Shown here: piece by piece, positions 61,731-64,000 of the stretch
Position numbering within the stretch: position 1 is the first letter of the stretch
How the letters are laid out: every line of letters starts with the position of its first letter
Origin: Bacillota bacterium
GTDB lineage: Bacteria > Bacillota > Clostridia > Lachnospirales > Lachnospiraceae
Assembly: GCA_023423335.1 (NCBI GenBank)
Contig: JAFAFU010000074.1
Span: forward strand, 165,803-229,802
DNA: 64,000 bases
Direction of reading: 5' to 3'
Position numbers and translations under genes: made by a program
Notes under the pieces: model-generated
What the model was told of the DNA's origin: nothing
What the model saw: only the letters and a program-made list of their open reading frames with translations
Database searches by the model: none

Positions 61731-62864
61731 TTAATTATCGCTCCGTTCAAATCCCTCGAGCTTTTTCTTCTTATACTGCTGATAATTTTTGTTTCGGATG
61801 GCCTCCCTGATTTCCTCCATCATATGATTATAGAAATAGAGGTTATGGAGTACCAGCAGTCTCATGCCGAGCATTTCTTTGGCTTTCAGTAAATGCCTGA
61901 TATATGCTCTGCTGTACACCTTGCAGGCCGGACACCCACAGCCTTCTTCAATCGGCCGGTCCTCCAGTTCGTACCTTGCATTCAGAAGATTCATCTTACC
62001 TTCATTCGTATAAGCATGTCCATGTCTTCCATTCCGTGAGGGATACACACAGTCAAAGAAATCCACTCCGCGGTCCACTGCCTCCAGAATATTTGCGGGT
62101 GTTCCGACGCCCATCAGATAAACCGGTTTATGAAGCGGCAGGTATGGGACCGTCTCTTCAATAATCCGGTACATCTCACTATGGCTTTCTCCTACGGCCA
62201 GACCGCCCAGTGCATACCCATCCAGCTCCAGCCCGGATATCCTCTTGGCATGTTCAATTCGGATATCCTCAAAGGTTCCGCCCTGGTTAATGCCAAATAG
62301 CATCTGCTGCGGATTAATGGTATCCTCCAGGCTGTTCAGACGTTTCATCTCCGCCTGACAGCGTATCAGCCACCTGGTGGTGCGGTCCACAGAAGCCTGC
62401 ATATATTCTCTGGTTGCCGGATGCGGGGGGCACTCATCAAAGGCCATCGCTATCGTGGATGCCAGATTGGACTGGATCTGCATGCTCTCCTCCGGTCCCA
62501 TAAATATCTTCCTGCCATCGATATGGGAGTTAAAATACACTCCCTCCTCCTTGATCTTACGTAAGCTTGACAGCGAAAACACCTGGAAGCCTCCGGAATC
62601 CGTCAATATCGGTTTATCCCAGACCATGAATTTATGAAGTCCGCCCAGCTGCTTGACAACCTTGTCTCCCGGTCTCACATGAAGATGGTAGGTATTGGAC
62701 AGCTCCACCTGGGTTCCGATCGTACCCAGATCCATTGTAGAGACTGCTCCTTTAATTACCGCTGCGGTTCCGACATTCATAAATACCGGTGTCTGTATCG
62801 TTCCGTGCACGGTTTTAAATTCACCGCTCTTGGCACACCCATCCTGCTCAATTAATTGATACAT
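61731..62864 (-). CDS. tgt: tRNA-guanine transglycosylase
   Basis: The 377-residue TIM-barrel enzyme exchanges guanine 34 for preQ1 in GUN-anticodon tRNAs. It has DSGGFQVFSLSSLRK with the acid Asp, FGINQGG, VDFFDCVYPSRNGRHGHAYT with the nucleophile Asp, and the zinc set CGCPAC...H near the end. A promoter lies at 62957-62985. Confidence 0.95.
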   Translation of the reverse strand: MYQLIEQDGCAKSGEFKTVHGTIQTPVFMNVGTAAVIKGAVSTMDLGTIGTQVELSNTYHLHVRPGDKVVKQLGGLHKFMVWDKPILTDSGGFQVFSLSSLRKIKEEGVYFNSHIDGRKIFMGPEESMQIQSNLASTIAMAFDECPPHPATREYMQASVDRTTRWLIRCQAEMKRLNSLEDTINPQQMLFGINQGGTFEDIRIEHAKRISGLELDGYALGGLAVGESHSEMYRIIEETVPYLPLHKPVYLMGVGTPANILEAVDRGVDFFDCVYPSRNGRHGHAYTNEGKMNLLNARYELEDRPIEEGCGCPACKVYSRAYIRHLLKAKEMLGMRLLVLHNLYFYNHMMEEIREAIRNKNYQQYKKKKLEGFERSDN

Positions 62865-62956
62865 TATTCCGCTCGCTTTCCTAGTTCAGCATATCCTTCT
62901 CCAGACATGCCCTCTGCCGTATATTATTAACGAATGTCCAGATTAATAACATTACA

Positions 62957-62985
62957 AGTATAACCTTAATATCCTATATTTTCAA
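62957..62985 (-). promoter_or_regulatory. tgt promoter
   Basis: TTGAAA (62980-62985), 17 bases, TATACT (62957-62962) on the minus strand. Confidence 0.6.
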
Positions 62986-63112
62986 CTAAAAATTCTATAA
63001 AACTGATATTCGGCGGTTATCTGTATCCCAACCCAATGACAGGCCTTCCGATATTCCCAAATACAGAAAATTTGTTGCAATATTATGTCGCTATTGGTAG
63101 AATGTGTATAAA

Positions 63113-63166
63113 TGGTATTTTATATACCATTGGTATTTTATATACCGTTGGTATTTACATACCAAT
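63113..63166. repeat. Three tandem 18-base palindromic repeats upstream of the sensor gene
   Basis: Units 63113-63130, 63131-63148 and 63149-63166 share TGGTATTTTATATACC (the third has ACATACC). Each is an inverted repeat GGTAT-N5-ATACC. The array ends 25 bases before the ATG at 63192, so a bound protein would control that gene. Confidence 0.7.
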
Positions 63167-63191
63167 GTACTCTTATGGAGGTTGTACGGCT

Positions 63192-64000
63192 ATGTCTATC
63201 AAAAAATCTTTGCGAATTCTTTTGATAATATCATCCATTATACCGGTCGTATTCATGTCCGTAATTGTACATGGCCTTATTACGAACCGCTTAATTAAGA
63301 TACAGACCAACAACCTGAAAAACATTGCAGAATCACACTTAAGCGGTCTGGAGGCCATGATTGAGACACAGAGAACGGAGGTGTCCCTCCTGTCCTTTCA
63401 GAATGAACTTCAGAAGGTGGCAATTCAATCCAACCGGAAAGAACAATACATATCCTCCGACTCAGCGAATAAGCTTCTGCAGCTTCGAAGGGATGCTTAT
63501 AATTCCTGCGAAATGATTACCTTATATGATGCCAACCGTAATGTTATCGCCTGTTCCGACCCAGCCTACATCAATCAGAGCGGCAGCGGGAGCCTGACCC
63601 TCTCCTATTTGTTTGCTACGAAAAATACCGCTGTCGGAATCGGCGGTGTCCAGCAGCTGACAAGGGATAATGAAACCCTGAAAACGATAGAAATCGGCTG
63701 CACCGTGGTAGAACCCGATTCCGGCAATATTATCGGTTATATCATCAGCACCCTGAACCTTTCCTACTTTAATAATTTTCTTTCCTCAATTTCGGTCGGT
63801 CATACGGGAAGCAGCCTTCTTCTCGATAAGGATGGTATTGTGTTATATCATCCTGACCCTGGCTTTGTCGGTTCCTCCATCCGGATTGAGCGTCTTACGG
63901 AAATCGTAAAAAACTATAACAAAGGACTTATTCCCGTCAGCGGGACCTTCGAGTATTATTATGACAATAAGGAACTGGCCAATGGATACAGTGTCCTGCC
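63192..64000 (+). CDS. N-terminal part of a Cache-domain membrane sensor
   Basis: The 269 visible residues run off the right edge. A helix (LRILLIISSIIPVVFMSVIVHGLI) is followed by a double-Cache extracellular domain: YDANRNVIACSDPAYINQSGSG, VQQLTRDNE, GSSLLLDKDGIVLYHPDPGFVGSSI. The output domain (MCP, GGDEF or kinase) lies beyond the window. GGAGG is ten bases from the start. Confidence 0.82.
   Translation, partial: MSIKKSLRILLIISSIIPVVFMSVIVHGLITNRLIKIQTNNLKNIAESHLSGLEAMIETQRTEVSLLSFQNELQKVAIQSNRKEQYISSDSANKLLQLRRDAYNSCEMITLYDANRNVIACSDPAYINQSGSGSLTLSYLFATKNTAVGIGGVQQLTRDNETLKTIEIGCTVVEPDSGNIIGYIISTLNLSYFNNFLSSISVGHTGSSLLLDKDGIVLYHPDPGFVGSSIRIERLTEIVKNYNKGLIPVSGTFEYYYDNKELANGYSVL

Larger units (their letters stand above)
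62865..63191. other. Divergent control region between tgt and the Cache sensor
   Basis: 327 bases with no gene. It contains the tgt promoter (62957-62985), an inverted pair TTATTAA/TTAATAA near 62930-62950, and three tandem 18-base palindromic repeats (63113-63166). Confidence 0.6.

Noticed and set aside
63104..63298. Plus-strand Tyr/Trp/His-rich 64-codon frame
   Set aside because: It is a reading of the 18-base tandem repeat array and overlaps the Cache sensor gene in another frame.
1..64000. CRISPR arrays, tRNA or rRNA genes, intact insertion sequences
   Set aside because: I saw no regularly spaced repeats of CRISPR length, no cloverleaf with CCA-type ends, and no transposase-like protein.

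Overview
The window looks like chromosomal DNA from an anaerobic, spore-forming, plant-fibre-degrading Firmicute, most likely a Lachnospiraceae (Clostridium phytofermentans/Roseburia-like). Signs are strong AGGAGG ribosome sites on nearly every gene, Gram-positive lipoprotein signals, dipicolinate synthase genes (spores), CUT1 sugar ABC systems without a local ATPase, a LacI regulator, and a Gram-positive CpsB/C/D exopolysaccharide locus. This placement is inference from gene content. Almost everything from 0.3 to 57 kb is on the minus strand.

Region 1 (0-23.7 kb) is a beta-mannan utilisation locus. Read 5' to 3' on the minus strand it holds mannose-6-phosphate isomerase, an AGE-family disaccharide 2-epimerase, a LacI regulator with its own terminator, and then one long operon. 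The operon starts with a giant carbohydrate-module/solute-binding fusion and its two permeases, continues with three accessory membrane proteins (NHL/TPR, YIP1, DUF5696-like), a second permease pair and binding lipoprotein, and ends with GH26 mannanase lipoprotein, GH130 phosphorylase, an SGNH esterase, GH27 alpha-galactosidase, GH113 mannanase and a small wall/membrane protein. The genes fit together: GH26 cuts mannan at the surface, the ABC systems import oligosaccharides, the esterase and GH27 strip acetyl and galactose, GH113/GH130 break the chain, and the epimerase and ManA feed glycolysis. Paired TGCA half-sites sit just downstream of the -10 of both the operon and the lacI promoter and are probably the operators.

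Region 2 (23.8-28.1 kb) has a soluble chemoreceptor-like protein with a C-terminal Cache-like end, an old-yellow-enzyme oxidoreductase, a small P-loop kinase and a VanZ protein.

Region 3 (28.1-30.5 kb) is the most unusual piece. A promoter with a palindrome in its spacer drives a radical SAM/SPASM enzyme, a 65-residue Gly/Cys-rich peptide with a YxxPxL leader, and an HPr-kinase-like protein, closed by an intrinsic terminator. It looks like a self-contained modified-peptide (RiPP) cassette. The peptide ends in Ser, the residue that HPr-kinase-like enzymes phosphorylate in some lasso peptides.

Region 4 (30.6-50.2 kb) is an exopolysaccharide locus: Wzy- and Wzx-like proteins, six glycosyltransferase-type genes, a pyruvyltransferase, a second radical SAM protein, the initiating sugar transferase and CpsB/C/D. 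The 30.6-40.3 kb part is much more AT-rich than its surroundings. A PqqD-like protein, an S26-like peptidase and an ABC exporter (46.1-48.6 kb) follow cpsD as translationally coupled genes, with a nucleotidyltransferase-family gene running against them. These families also occur in RiPP clusters and may serve the region 3 peptide.

Region 5 (50.4-64 kb) holds a GNAT acetyltransferase, a small membrane protein, a complete oligopeptide ABC operon (oppA-B-C-D-F), dipicolinate synthase A/B, asparagine synthetase B, YajC, tRNA-guanine transglycosylase, and the start of a Cache-type membrane sensor that runs off the window. A structured intergenic repeat joins regions 3 and 5: near-identical copies lie between stop codon and ribosome site of the radical SAM/peptide pair and of oppD/oppF.
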